38,819 bases of DNA, from contig URVC01000040.1 in assembly GCA_900551245.1 (NCBI GenBank), positions 1-38,819 of the forward strand, in the 5' to 3' direction. Shown piece by piece: positions 24,146-32,559 of this stretch. This DNA comes from an uncultured bacterium. Lineage in GTDB: Bacteria; Verrucomicrobiota; Lentisphaeria; Victivallales; Victivallaceae. Within the stretch, counting starts at the first letter, position 1. Each line of letters opens with the position of its first letter. Position numbers and translations under genes: made by a program. The notes under the pieces were generated by a model. The model ran no database searches and was not told where the DNA came from. It saw only the letters and a program-made list of their open reading frames with translations.

Positions 24146-24326
24146 GATACTCCTCCTCCTGTTCCGCGTTCCGGCAGATCAACGGCCCCGCCGGAAGGCA
24201 TTGTTACAGAAAACACCGCGGGACCGCGGCGTCCGTTTTCTCCGATCATGGCAGGCGGGACCCGCCGGCTTTTCATGGCGGTTCCCCGGGACTTCCAGCT
24301 CCTCCTCAACTTCGTCCCGCTCTTCA

Positions 24327-24355
24327 CTATAGCGCCGGTCAATTGCTTTTTCAAG
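24327..24355 (-). promoter_or_regulatory. Promoter of psd (TTGAAA-N17-TATAGT)
   Basis: On the minus strand, TTGAAA (24350-24355) and TATAGT (24327-24332) are 17 bases apart. Transcription would start near 24320, giving a leader of about 175 bases. The interval 24146-24496 otherwise holds only csoR control elements and a doubtful 44-codon frame. Confidence 0.6.
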
Positions 24356-24428
24356 CGAAATTTATAAATTTATAAAACAGGATTTTTTCACAGTCCCTCC
24401 TCCTCTTCTGACACCGCCCTCCCTGTCG

Positions 24429-24443
24429 CCGCTTGACAAGCGG
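24429..24443. promoter_or_regulatory. Palindrome over the csoR -35 box (TTGACA)
   Basis: CCGCTTG-A-CAAGCGG is a perfect 7-1-7 inverted repeat that contains the consensus -35 box TTGACA (24433-24438). A matching -10 box is weak (TACCGT at 24456-24461, spacing 17). The palindrome could be an operator for csoR, but could also be chance in this GC-rich DNA. Confidence 0.42.
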
Positions 24444-24496
24444 GCAATTCGGCAGTACCGTAATAGAAGAGTGTATCGGGAAACGAGGGTCTCACA

Positions 24497-24772
24497 ATGC
24501 GCAAATGTATGGATGCGGCAAATCTGCACCGCCGGATGAACAAGCTGATCGGGCAGTTGAACGCCATTGACAAAATGATTGAAAACGACATCCCCTGCGA
24601 GGAGGTTCTGATCCAGATCAACGCGGCCAAAGGCGCCCTCCACAAGATCGGGCAGATCATCCTCGAAGGCCATCTGCGCCACTGCGTCCGCGACGGCATC
24701 GAACATGGCGACGCCGACAAGACCATCTCCGAATTCGCCAGAGCCCTGGCCCACTTCGCCAACAAATCCTGA
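24497..24772 (+). CDS. csoR: CsoR-type metal-sensing transcriptional repressor
   Basis: The 91-aa all-helical protein belongs to the CsoR/RcnR/FrmR family. Its metal ligands follow the Cu(I)-CsoR pattern: Cys34, His59 and Cys63 (spacings 25 and 4, the same as Cys36-His61-Cys65 in M. tuberculosis CsoR), seen in IPCEEVL and EGHLRHCV. RcnR and FrmR differ at these positions. Family members hold DNA until Cu(I) binds, then release it. The ATG at 24497 follows GAGG with 8-base spacing. It precedes the P1B ATPase gene by 110 bases and likely controls it. No cytosolic Cu chaperone gene is beside it. Confidence 0.9.
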   Translation: MRKCMDAANLHRRMNKLIGQLNAIDKMIENDIPCEEVLIQINAAKGALHKIGQIILEGHLRHCVRDGIEHGDADKTISEFARALAHFANKS

Positions 24773-24813
24773 CCCGCCGCTCCAGAATTTTTCCTGTTTT
24801 TTCCGTTTCCCGC

Positions 24814-24842
24814 TTGCATACCCATACCCCCATACGTATATT
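24814..24842 (+). promoter_or_regulatory. Promoter of the second P1B ATPase gene with operator-like spacer
   Basis: TTGCAT (24814-24819) and TATATT (24837-24842) flank a 17-base spacer that is ACCC/ATACCCC-rich, with an ATAC-GTAT pair at its right edge. C/G-tracts flanked by AT inverted repeats are typical of CsoR/RcnR operators, so a repressor bound here would block the promoter directly. Confidence 0.65.
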
Positions 24843-24882
24843 AAAGAACTGCCGGTTCATCAGAATATAAGGAGTTGCCGCG

Positions 24883-26769
24883 ATGCCGTCACAATGGCTC
24901 ACCTGGATGAAACATGAAAATTTCCGGAAGATCCTCCTTCTGGTTCTCTCCGGAATCTCCCTGCTGGTCAGCCTCGCCGATTCCGGCACGATGCGGATCG
25001 ACGCCGCCTGGGTCGCCATCGTGCTGTGCGGAATCCCCATTCTCAAAGACGCCGCCGTCGGCCTGTACACCCGGTTCGACATCAAGGCCGACCTGCTGGT
25101 CTCCCTGGCATTGATCGCCTCGGTCATCATCGGGGAAATCTTCGCCGCCGGCGAAGTCGCCTTCATCATGCAGATCGGCTCCTTTCTGGAAGAGAGCACC
25201 GTCGCCAGAGCGCAGGCGGGCATCGAAAAACTGATCCGTCTGACTCCGCGCATCGCCCGCCGCCTGATCGGCGGAAATGAGGAGATGGTTCCGGCGGAAG
25301 CGGTCGAAGTGGGCGACACGCTCCGGGTGCTCCCCGGAGAGACCATTCCGGTGGACGGCCTCATCCTGCATGGCGAAAGCTCCATCGACCAGTCGGTGGT
25401 GACCGGCGAATCGATGCCGGTGGAAAAACAGCCGGGCGACGAGGTGTTCAGCGGCACGGTCAACCGCTTCGGCGCATTCGACATGCGCGCCACCCGCCGC
25501 GACTCCGACAGCGCCATCCAGCGGATGGTCCGCCTGGTGCAGTCCGCCGACGCCGGCAAGGCGCGGATTGTCGGGCTGGCCGACCGCTGGGCCACCTGGA
25601 TCGTGGTGATCGCTCTGCTGGCGGCGGCGGGGGTCTGGTGCGTCACCGGGGAAATCATCCGCGCCGTAACCATTCTGGTGGTCTTCTGCCCCTGCGCGCT
25701 GGTTCTGGCGACGCCGACGGCGATCATGGCGGCGATCGGCAACGCGACCCGTCACCGGGTCCTGATCCGCGAAGGGGACGCGCTCGAACGTCTGGCCGAT
25801 GTCAAACGGGTGGTGCTGGATAAAACCGGCACGCTCACCTGCGGAACGCCGAAGGTGGTCGCCCTCTACTCCATGCTCGAAGCGCTGACCGAACAGGAGC
25901 TCTACCGGCTGGCGGCGGCGGCGGAACTCCGCTCCGAACACCCGCTCGGCAAAGCGGTGGTGAACAGCTGTCGCGAAGCCCATCCGGAGCTGACAATTCC
26001 CCAGCCGGACTCCTTCGAACTCTTTCCCGGCCGGGGCGTGGCGGCCGTGGTGGAAGGCCGTTCCCTTCTGGCGGGCAAACCGGAGCTGCTGGAGCGCGCC
26101 GGCATTGAGATCCCCGCCGCCGCCCGCCGCCAGGCTGAGCAGCGGACCGCGGAAGGAGCGACCGTCATCCATCTGGCCATGGACGGGAAGTTCTGCGGTT
26201 TCGTCGTACTTGCCGACGTGCTCCGGGACAACGCGGCCGAGGTGATCGCGGGAATCCGCGCCCTGGACATCCGCCCTGCCCTGCTGACCGGCGACAACCG
26301 CAACGCCGCCCGGCACATTGCCGAGACATCCGGCATCGACGAAATACACGCCGACTGCCTGCCGGAGGAGAAACTGGCGATCATCGACCGCTTTCAGCAG
26401 GCGGGCGAACCGGTCTGCATGATCGGCGACGGCATCAACGACGCCCCGGCGCTGAAAAAGGCGTACGTCGGCATCGCCATGGGCGGCATCGGCAGCGACA
26501 TCGCCGTGGAGGCCGCGGACATCGCCCTGGTCGACGACGACATCCGCCAGCTGCCCTACCTGCTGCGCCTGGCCCGGCGGACCATGACGACAATCCGCCT
26601 GAATCTGACCTTTTCGATGGTGTTGAACTTCGTCGCCATCCTCCTTGCCGGAATGGGCATCCTCAATCCGGTGGCGGGCGCGCTGGTTCACAACGCCGGG
26701 TCCGTCGCGGTCGTGCTCAACTCCGCGCTGCTGCTGAGCTGGAAAGGGGGCTCCGGCCGGAAACTCTGA
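24883..26769 (+). CDS. P1B-type metal-exporting ATPase (CopA-like, no HMA domain)
   Basis: The 628-aa pump has TGES (about 174-177), the metal-site CPC (about 269-271), DKTGT (about 313-317), SEHP (about 351-354) and GDGIND (about 515-520). It lacks the CxxC HMA domain and has only a short N-terminus before the first helix. A Cu-type CsoR upstream favours Cu(I) efflux. However, the last helix reads HNAGSVAVVLNS and lacks the copper-type SS-containing signature, so Zn, Cd or Co remain possible. AAGGAG lies 8 bases before the ATG at 24883. Its own promoter (24814-24842) permits expression without csoR read-through. It converges with rnr. Confidence 0.88.
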   Translation: MPSQWLTWMKHENFRKILLLVLSGISLLVSLADSGTMRIDAAWVAIVLCGIPILKDAAVGLYTRFDIKADLLVSLALIASVIIGEIFAAGEVAFIMQIGSFLEESTVARAQAGIEKLIRLTPRIARRLIGGNEEMVPAEAVEVGDTLRVLPGETIPVDGLILHGESSIDQSVVTGESMPVEKQPGDEVFSGTVNRFGAFDMRATRRDSDSAIQRMVRLVQSADAGKARIVGLADRWATWIVVIALLAAAGVWCVTGEIIRAVTILVVFCPCALVLATPTAIMAAIGNATRHRVLIREGDALERLADVKRVVLDKTGTLTCGTPKVVALYSMLEALTEQELYRLAAAAELRSEHPLGKAVVNSCREAHPELTIPQPDSFELFPGRGVAAVVEGRSLLAGKPELLERAGIEIPAAARRQAEQRTAEGATVIHLAMDGKFCGFVVLADVLRDNAAEVIAGIRALDIRPALLTGDNRNAARHIAETSGIDEIHADCLPEEKLAIIDRFQQAGEPVCMIGDGINDAPALKKAYVGIAMGGIGSDIAVEAADIALVDDDIRQLPYLLRLARRTMTTIRLNLTFSMVLNFVAILLAGMGILNPVAGALVHNAGSVAVVLNSALLLSWKGGSGRKL

Positions 26770-26777
26770 CCGGCCGG
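26753..26777. repeat. CCGGCCGG inverted repeat around the ATPase stop codon
   Basis: Two copies of the self-complementary CCGGCCGG flank a 9-base loop containing the stop codon. It can fold on either strand between the convergent ATPase and rnr genes. There is no T-run, so any termination role is uncertain. Confidence 0.45.
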
Positions 26778-26795
26778 AACACGTTCGATCCACTC

Positions 26796-28775
26796 TCAGC
26801 GCCCGGCGGGCACAAAGACCGCGTTGCCGCGGGCGAAGTCGATCTGCGCCAGACGCAGGTAGATGAAGTCGCCCGTCTTGTACCCCTGTTCCCCGCGCCG
26901 GAGTTTCAGCGACCGGCTCGAACGGCGGAAGTCGCCGCGCAACTGTTCCCGCGGAACAAATCCGTAGAGTCCCAGTTCATAGACATCCACCTGCAGTCCG
27001 GCGCTGGTCACCTTGGCGACCACCCCTTCGTACATGTTCTCCCCGCCCTTCTCGAGCAGTTCCTGGAGGTAGCGGAGTTTCAGCCGGTCGTTCGCGGCGA
27101 AATAGGCGGCGTCGTTGTTCTCCTCCTTCTCGGAGCACTCTTCGGCCACCCGGGCCAGCGTCGAAACCGAACGGGTCCGCACATGGGTGTCGAGGTTCCA
27201 CAGCTGCTGGTGCACGATGAGGTCCGGATAGCGCCGGATCGGGCTGGTGAAATGGCTGTAGCGCCCTTTGCCCAGCCCGAAGTGCAGCGCCGGCTTCTCG
27301 AGGTAATAGGCGCGCGGCAGCGAACGGAGCAGATGGCTCAAAATCACCGGCCGCCTGGGATCATCCGGCAGACCGGCGATGAAGCGGTTGCACGCCTTCC
27401 GGTCGGTCAGGTCGCCGGGAACGATGCCGAACGCCTCCTCCATGAGGTCGGAGAATTCGGCGATCTTCTCCGGATCGGGCGCCGGGTGGACCCGGTAGAG
27501 ACCGGCCACGCTCTTCTGCCCGAGCTCGGTTCCCACCGCCGAATTGGCGGCCAGCATGCACTCCTCGACCAGATTCTCCGACTCGCGGGCGGTCTTCACC
27601 GAAAGCCCGAGGATGCGGTTGTCCGCCTCGCTGCACAGCACCCGGATTTCCGGCAGTGCCAGATCGATGAAGGACTCGTTCGCCTTGCGGTACTCCCGCA
27701 TCCGGCGGGTGACGGCGACCAGGTCGCGCAGAGAGTTGCAAAGCGCCTCCGACCACCCTTCGGGCGCCTTGCCGGTGTCGATGAACGACTGCACCTCTTC
27801 GTAGTTGAGCCGGTGATCGACCCGGATTTTCGTGTGGATGCGGTGGAAGTCGAGCACCTTCCCGGAGGCTTTGTCCACCGTCAAGTAGACCGAATGGGCA
27901 CAGGAATCCGCCCCGGCACGGAGGCTGATCCGCGCGGTCAGCGCCGCCGGAAGCATCGGCAGCGTCCGCCCCGGCAGGTAACAGCTGAATCCCCGCGTCT
28001 CCGCCGCCCGGTCGAATTTCGACTTCGGCGCGATGTAGGCCGCCACGTCGGAGATGTGCACGCCGACGATCACTTCGGACTCCTTCTTCCCGGGCAGAAT
28101 CGAAACCGCATCGTCGAAATCCTTCGCGTCGACCGGGTCGATGGTGACGGTAAGTTCGCCGGTGCGGTCCTCGCGGGCGATCTCGCGCGGCTGGAGCGCC
28201 AGCGCCTCCTCGTTGTCCGACTCCCGATAGGGCGGAGCAAGATCGTATTCGGCGACGATCGCGTCGAGGTCGGCGGCGATCACGCCGGCGCGCCCCATCA
28301 CCTTGTTGATCGCGCCATGCCAGACGCCGCCGTCGTTGCGGAGCAGCCGCACCCGGACCCAGTCACCGCGGCGGGCGCCGTGGCGGGCGCCGGAAATCTC
28401 GACATCATCCGGCATCCGGCGGTTCAGCGGTCGCACGCGGTTGCCGGGGAGCAGTTCGCCGACGAACTCCTCCCGCGCCTGATCGATCACCTCGACCACC
28501 CGTCCGGCGGGGCCGCGCCGCTCCTTGCGGAACTCCTCCCGCTGCGGCAGCAGTTCCACCCGGACCTCGTCGCCATCCATCGCACTGCCGATGAACTTCG
28601 GCGGAATGAACACATCCTCCTGCGGATGCCCGTCCGGCGCGGGCGGCAGTGCGACAAATCCGAATCCGCCCGGGGTGACGGTCAGTTTCCCCACAACGAT
28701 CTGATGGCGCTCCTCGCGGCGGCGGCGGGCACGGTCGGCAATCCGGCGGAGACGTCTCTTCTTCTCTTTTTTCAT
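26796..28775 (-). CDS. rnr: Ribonuclease R (RNB-family 3'-5' exoribonuclease)
   Basis: The 659-aa protein has a basic N-terminal segment, cold-shock-like OB regions (about 28-160), the RNB catalytic domain (about 205-525; DPVDAKDFDDAV at about 213-224 holds the metal-binding Asp residues; GKGRYSHFTSPIRRYPDLIVHQ is the other family block) and a C-terminal S1 domain (about 565-655). It degrades structured RNA from the 3' end. At 659 aa it is shorter than E. coli RNase R (813 aa): the N-terminal HTH and the long basic tail are missing. GGGAGG gives 7-base spacing to the ATG at 28775, so that start is preferred over 28781. Confidence 0.92.
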   Translation of the reverse strand: MKKEKKRRLRRIADRARRRREERHQIVVGKLTVTPGGFGFVALPPAPDGHPQEDVFIPPKFIGSAMDGDEVRVELLPQREEFRKERRGPAGRVVEVIDQAREEFVGELLPGNRVRPLNRRMPDDVEISGARHGARRGDWVRVRLLRNDGGVWHGAINKVMGRAGVIAADLDAIVAEYDLAPPYRESDNEEALALQPREIAREDRTGELTVTIDPVDAKDFDDAVSILPGKKESEVIVGVHISDVAAYIAPKSKFDRAAETRGFSCYLPGRTLPMLPAALTARISLRAGADSCAHSVYLTVDKASGKVLDFHRIHTKIRVDHRLNYEEVQSFIDTGKAPEGWSEALCNSLRDLVAVTRRMREYRKANESFIDLALPEIRVLCSEADNRILGLSVKTARESENLVEECMLAANSAVGTELGQKSVAGLYRVHPAPDPEKIAEFSDLMEEAFGIVPGDLTDRKACNRFIAGLPDDPRRPVILSHLLRSLPRAYYLEKPALHFGLGKGRYSHFTSPIRRYPDLIVHQQLWNLDTHVRTRSVSTLARVAEECSEKEENNDAAYFAANDRLKLRYLQELLEKGGENMYEGVVAKVTSAGLQVDVYELGLYGFVPREQLRGDFRRSSRSLKLRRGEQGYKTGDFIYLRLAQIDFARGNAVFVPAGR

Positions 28776-28811
28776 AGGCATTCCTCCCAGTGATGAATTC
28801 TCCCGTCAACC

Positions 28812-28839
28812 ACTATACACCACATGCGCCAAAGTGCAA
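28812..28839 (-). promoter_or_regulatory. Promoter of rnr (TTGCAC-N16-TATAGT)
   Basis: On the minus strand, TTGCAC (28834-28839) and TATAGT (28812-28817) are 16 bases apart. Leader about 30-35 bases. Confidence 0.6.
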
Positions 28840-28847
28840 AATGAAAT

Positions 28848-28876
28848 TTGCAAAAAAACCATTCCGGGCGCATATT
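28848..28876 (+). promoter_or_regulatory. Candidate promoter of panB (TTGCAA-N17-CATATT)
   Basis: TTGCAA (28848-28853) is followed by CATATT (28871-28876) at 17 bases or TATTAT (28873-28878) at 19. It lies back to back with the rnr promoter, only 9 bases away. Confidence 0.45.
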
Positions 28877-28940
28877 ATAGGGAGCCGGACGACGACATGG
28901 TTCACAAGAGGAGAGCGTCCGGCCGCAAGGAGGTTCATCC

Positions 28941-29744
28941 ATGAGCAAAGGAAAAACCAACGTCCGCACCTTCCGCAAACGGAAGGAGGCCGGAGAGAAA
29001 ATCGTTATGATCACCGCCTGCGACGCCCCCTCGGCCGCCGCGGCATTCGCCGCCGGAATCGATGTGCTTCTGGTCGGAGACTCCCTCGCCATGACCGTGC
29101 TCGGCTACGCGAACACCCTGCCGCTCACGATGGAGGAGGCGCTCCACCACGCCCGCGCCGTCCGCCGCGGAGCACCCGACGCCTTCGTCATCTTCGACAT
29201 GCCGTTCATGAGCTATCAGGTGAGCATGGAAGAGGCGCTCCGCAATGCGGGGCGCGCCGTCAAGGAGGCCGGCGCCAACGCCGTCAAGCTCGAGGGCGGC
29301 GCCGAACTCGTGCCGCTGATCACCCGGCTGGTCGACTGCGGCATTCCGGTCATGCCCCACCTCGGGCTGCTGCCGCAGCGCATTCAGACCTCCGGCACCT
29401 ACCGCATCACCGGCCGGACCGACGCCGAAGTGGAAAAACTGCTCAGCGACGCGCACGCGGTCGAGGCGGCCGGCGCCTTCGCCCTGGTGCTCGAATGCAT
29501 GCCGGCCGAAGTCGGCCGCCGGATCTCCGAAGCGCTGACCATCCCCACCATCGGCATCGGCTCGGGGATCAACTGCGACGGGCAGGTTCAGGTGCTCCAC
29601 GACGTGCTCGGGCTCTTCGAGGAGTTCACCCCGAAGCACTCCCGCCGCTACGCCGAACTGGGGAAACTCACCCGCGAAGCGCTGAAACATTACGCGGACG
29701 ATGTCCGGAACGGCGCCTTCCCCGGCCCGGAGAACTCGTTCTGA
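28941..29744 (+). CDS. panB: 3-methyl-2-oxobutanoate hydroxymethyltransferase
   Basis: The 267-aa TIM-barrel enzyme adds a hydroxymethyl group from 5,10-methylene-THF to 2-ketoisovalerate, the first committed step to pantothenate and CoA. Motifs are VGDSLAM (Asp about 47), IFDMPFMSYQ (Asp about 86), KLEGG (about 116-120) and GIGSG, matching PanB Mg2+ and substrate residues. Length is normal. AAGGAGG precedes the ATG. No panC or panD is in the window. The family B polymerase gene follows 78 bases later in the same direction and may be co-transcribed. Confidence 0.95.
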   Translation: MSKGKTNVRTFRKRKEAGEKIVMITACDAPSAAAAFAAGIDVLLVGDSLAMTVLGYANTLPLTMEEALHHARAVRRGAPDAFVIFDMPFMSYQVSMEEALRNAGRAVKEAGANAVKLEGGAELVPLITRLVDCGIPVMPHLGLLPQRIQTSGTYRITGRTDAEVEKLLSDAHAVEAAGAFALVLECMPAEVGRRISEALTIPTIGIGSGINCDGQVQVLHDVLGLFEEFTPKHSRRYAELGKLTREALKHYADDVRNGAFPGPENSF

Positions 29745-29822
29745 CCCTACCGGGAAACCGGCCGGAACCATTTTTCCGGACGTGCAGTGCAGCAACATCA
29801 TCAGCGCAGGAGAATCACGATC

Positions 29823-31985
29823 ATGTTCCTGGAAAAACTGGTTCCGAACCGCCGTCCCGGCGCCGTCGCGGTCGAAGTCGCCGCGAACCGGGCGATCTTC
29901 TTCTTTCACGACGGCGGCACGTTCCGCACCGAAGAGGTGCCGTTCGCGCCGTTTCTGCTGCTGAGCTCCCCGGAGCAGCTCGACGGATTCGACGGAGCGT
30001 TCGAGCTCGAACCGCTCTCCGGGCAGATGCTCTTCAGCATGCTGGCGAAATTCCCGGATATCGAACACTACAATGCGGCGCTCGCCTTTCTGAAGAAGAA
30101 CACCCGCGCGCCCTACTCCATCTACCGCGACCTCTCGCAGCAGGCGCTGCTGGAGTCGGGGACCCGCCTCTTCGGCTCGATGAGCTTCCCCGAACTGCGG
30201 CGGCTCTCCTTCGATCTGGAGACGCGGACCACTCCGGGGTACGACTTCCCCAACGCCGACCGCCCGGGGGATGAGATCATCATCATCTCACTGCGTGATT
30301 CGACCGGTTGGGAAACGGTGCTTTCGCAAGAGACGATGAATGAAAAGGAGCTGATCGAAACCTTTCTCAAGGTGGTCGCCGAACGCGATCCGGACGTGAT
30401 CGAGGGGCACAACATCTGCCGCTTCGACCTGCCCTACCTCGAAACCCGCGCCAAACGGTACAAGCTAAAGCTCACCCTCGGCCGCGACGGCTCCGCGCCC
30501 CGGAAACGCCCCAGCCGCTTCACCATCGCCGAGCGGCTGATCAACTACACCCGCTACGAATTCTACGGCAGGCACACCATCGACACGTTGCATCTTGCGA
30601 TGTTCTACGACATGTCGAACCGCAATCTGGAGTCCTACAACCTCAAGTACCTCGCGCGCCACTTCAAGATCGCCTCCGGCGACCGCACCTATCTGGACGG
30701 GCGGGAAATTTCCGACGCCTGGACCAACGACCGGCAGAAACTGCTCGCCTACGCCCTCGACGACGTGCGTGAATGCGAAGCGCTGAGCGCCCTTCTCAGC
30801 CCGAGCTACTTCTACCAGACCCAGATCCTGCCGATGAGATATCAGGACGTCATCGTGCGCGGCACCGGCACCAGCCTCGACGCGCTGCTCACCGCCGAGT
30901 ATCTCAAACAGCGCCATTCCCTGCCGCAGCCGGAAGCGGCGCGGCGCTTCGCCGGGGCGCTGACCCGGGCGGAGGCCAGCGGCGTCTTCCGCAACGTCTG
31001 GCACTGCGACGTGCGTTCGCTGTATCCGTCGATCATCCTCGCCGAAGGATGGGTTCCGGCGCACGATGAACTCGGCGAATTCCCCCGTCTGCTCCGGGCG
31101 CTGCGCACCTTCCGGCTGGAGGCGAAGGACGCCGCCCGCACCGATCCGGATCCGGCCCGGCGCAGCTACTTTCAGGCGCTCCAGAGCAGTTTCAAGATTC
31201 TGATCAACTCCTTCTACGGCTACCTCGGATTTTCACAGGGGACCTTCAACGACTACGACATGGCCGAACGGGTCACCGCACGGGGGCGGGAGATTCTCAC
31301 ATCGATGCTCCACTTTCTCAACGAAGCCGGAGCGCACGTTCTGGAGATGGATACCGACGGCATCTACTTCCAGCCGCCGGAGGGGGTGGAGGATGCCGCC
31401 GCCTTCAACGCCCGGATTCAGGCGGTCCTCCCGGCCGGAATCGAGGTGGAGCTCGACGCCCGCTACGAGGCGATGTTCTCCTACAAGAGCAAAAACTACG
31501 CCCTGCTGGATTCCAGCGGCGTGGTCAGCATCACCGGTGCGGCGCTCAAGTCGCGCGGACTCGAACCCTTTCAGCGCAAATTCATGGCGGCGGTCGTCGA
31601 ACATCTGCTGCGGAACGAAACGGAGAAGATTCCGCTCGAATATGAGACGCTCCGCCGGTCGATCGCCGACCGGTCGATTCCGCTCGCGGAACTGGCCAAA
31701 ACCGAGAACCTCAACGACTCCCCGGAAACCTACCGGCGGAAGCTGGAAGCGGGCACCGGCCGCCGGAGCGCCGCCTACGAACTGGCGCTCCGCTCCGGGC
31801 GCGACTACCAGTCGGGCGACCAGGTCACCTACTATCTGACCGGCGAAAAGAAAAAGGTGTCGGTGGTGGACAACGCCAAACTTCTCAGCGACGCGCCGGC
31901 GGAGGGACGCGACGAAAACACCGCGTTCTACCTCAACAAGCTCGAGGAGCTCTACGCCAACTTCGCGGAGTTCATCCGATCCTGA
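29823..31985 (+). CDS. Family B DNA polymerase with 3'-5' exonuclease domain
   Basis: The 720-aa protein has all exonuclease and polymerase motifs: Exo I FDLET (about 130-134), Exo II GHNICRFDLPYL (about 195-206), Exo III YALDD (about 310-314), Pol A DVRSLYPS (about 396-403), Pol B KILINSFYG (about 458-466) and Pol C DTDG (about 510-513). Both activities should be intact. Bacterial family B enzymes include E. coli Pol II (783 aa), a damage-response polymerase; this one is shorter and is not clearly orthologous, so I do not use polB. The ATG at 29823 follows AGGAG and lies closer to the RBS than a longer frame. The end overlaps the LOG-family gene by 14 bases. Confidence 0.9.
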   Translation: MFLEKLVPNRRPGAVAVEVAANRAIFFFHDGGTFRTEEVPFAPFLLLSSPEQLDGFDGAFELEPLSGQMLFSMLAKFPDIEHYNAALAFLKKNTRAPYSIYRDLSQQALLESGTRLFGSMSFPELRRLSFDLETRTTPGYDFPNADRPGDEIIIISLRDSTGWETVLSQETMNEKELIETFLKVVAERDPDVIEGHNICRFDLPYLETRAKRYKLKLTLGRDGSAPRKRPSRFTIAERLINYTRYEFYGRHTIDTLHLAMFYDMSNRNLESYNLKYLARHFKIASGDRTYLDGREISDAWTNDRQKLLAYALDDVRECEALSALLSPSYFYQTQILPMRYQDVIVRGTGTSLDALLTAEYLKQRHSLPQPEAARRFAGALTRAEASGVFRNVWHCDVRSLYPSIILAEGWVPAHDELGEFPRLLRALRTFRLEAKDAARTDPDPARRSYFQALQSSFKILINSFYGYLGFSQGTFNDYDMAERVTARGREILTSMLHFLNEAGAHVLEMDTDGIYFQPPEGVEDAAAFNARIQAVLPAGIEVELDARYEAMFSYKSKNYALLDSSGVVSITGAALKSRGLEPFQRKFMAAVVEHLLRNETEKIPLEYETLRRSIADRSIPLAELAKTENLNDSPETYRRKLEAGTGRRSAAYELALRSGRDYQSGDQVTYYLTGEKKKVSVVDNAKLLSDAPAEGRDENTAFYLNKLEELYANFAEFIRS

Positions 31986-32556
31986 AGGCGCTCTCGCTGC
32001 GGACGCGCTCGAGCTCGTCGAGCAGTGCGGCGGGGTCGTCGGAGGCGATCAGCATCTCCCGGTCCTGTTTGGCAATCAGTCCGGAGTCGACGCCCTGGTC
32101 GAGAAATTTCAGCAGAAAATCGTAGTAACCGCCCGCATTGAGCAGGCCGCACGGCTTGCTGATGAAGCCGAGCTTGAACCGGCTGAACGCATCGAAGAGT
32201 TCATCCAGCGTGCCGAAGCCGCCGGGCAGCGCCACGACCGCATCGGCCAGTTCGAGCATCAGCTCCTTGCGCTCGGCCAGCGAGTCCGCCTCAAGCGTCC
32301 GGGTGAGGCCGCTCTGGAGCAGTTCCCGGGGGAACTCCGAGGGGAAGACGCCGGTCACTTCGCCGCCGTTGGCCAGCACCGCCTCCGCCAGCGACTGCAT
32401 CGTGCCGGTGCCGGAGCCGCCGTAAACCAGACCGATGTTCCGCTCCGCCAGAATCCGCCCGAATTCGGCGGCGACGTCGGCGTAGAGCGGGTGACGGCCG
32501 AACGAGGAGGCGCAGTAGACCGCCACCTGCCGGACAGAAGAGACATCACAATACAT
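31972..32556 (-). CDS. LOG-family protein (cytokinin nucleotide phosphoribohydrolase type, TIGR00730)
   Basis: The 194-aa Rossmann-fold protein has the LOG signatures PGGFGTLDE (about 111-119) and ERKELM (Arg-Lys about 96-97). Family members hydrolyse nucleoside 5'-monophosphates to base plus ribose 5-phosphate; the bacterial substrate is often AMP or unknown. The glycine motif that is usually GGGxxGLMG appears here as YGGSGTGTMQ, a variant. The RBS GAGGTGA contains the lipA stop codon (4 bases between genes), so translation is probably coupled. The 3' end overlaps the polymerase gene by 14 bases. Confidence 0.85.
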   Translation of the reverse strand: MYCDVSSVRQVAVYCASSFGRHPLYADVAAEFGRILAERNIGLVYGGSGTGTMQSLAEAVLANGGEVTGVFPSEFPRELLQSGLTRTLEADSLAERKELMLELADAVVALPGGFGTLDELFDAFSRFKLGFISKPCGLLNAGGYYDFLLKFLDQGVDSGLIAKQDREMLIASDDPAALLDELERVRSESAFRIG

Positions 32557-32559
32557 GGA

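Noticed and set aside
24142..24354. A 70-codon frame on the minus strand ending as ATGA at the psd start
   Set aside because: Its first start lies upstream of the predicted transcript start, and the residues are unstructured. Only a shorter 44-codon version could be transcribed, and it is kept as a low-interest finding.
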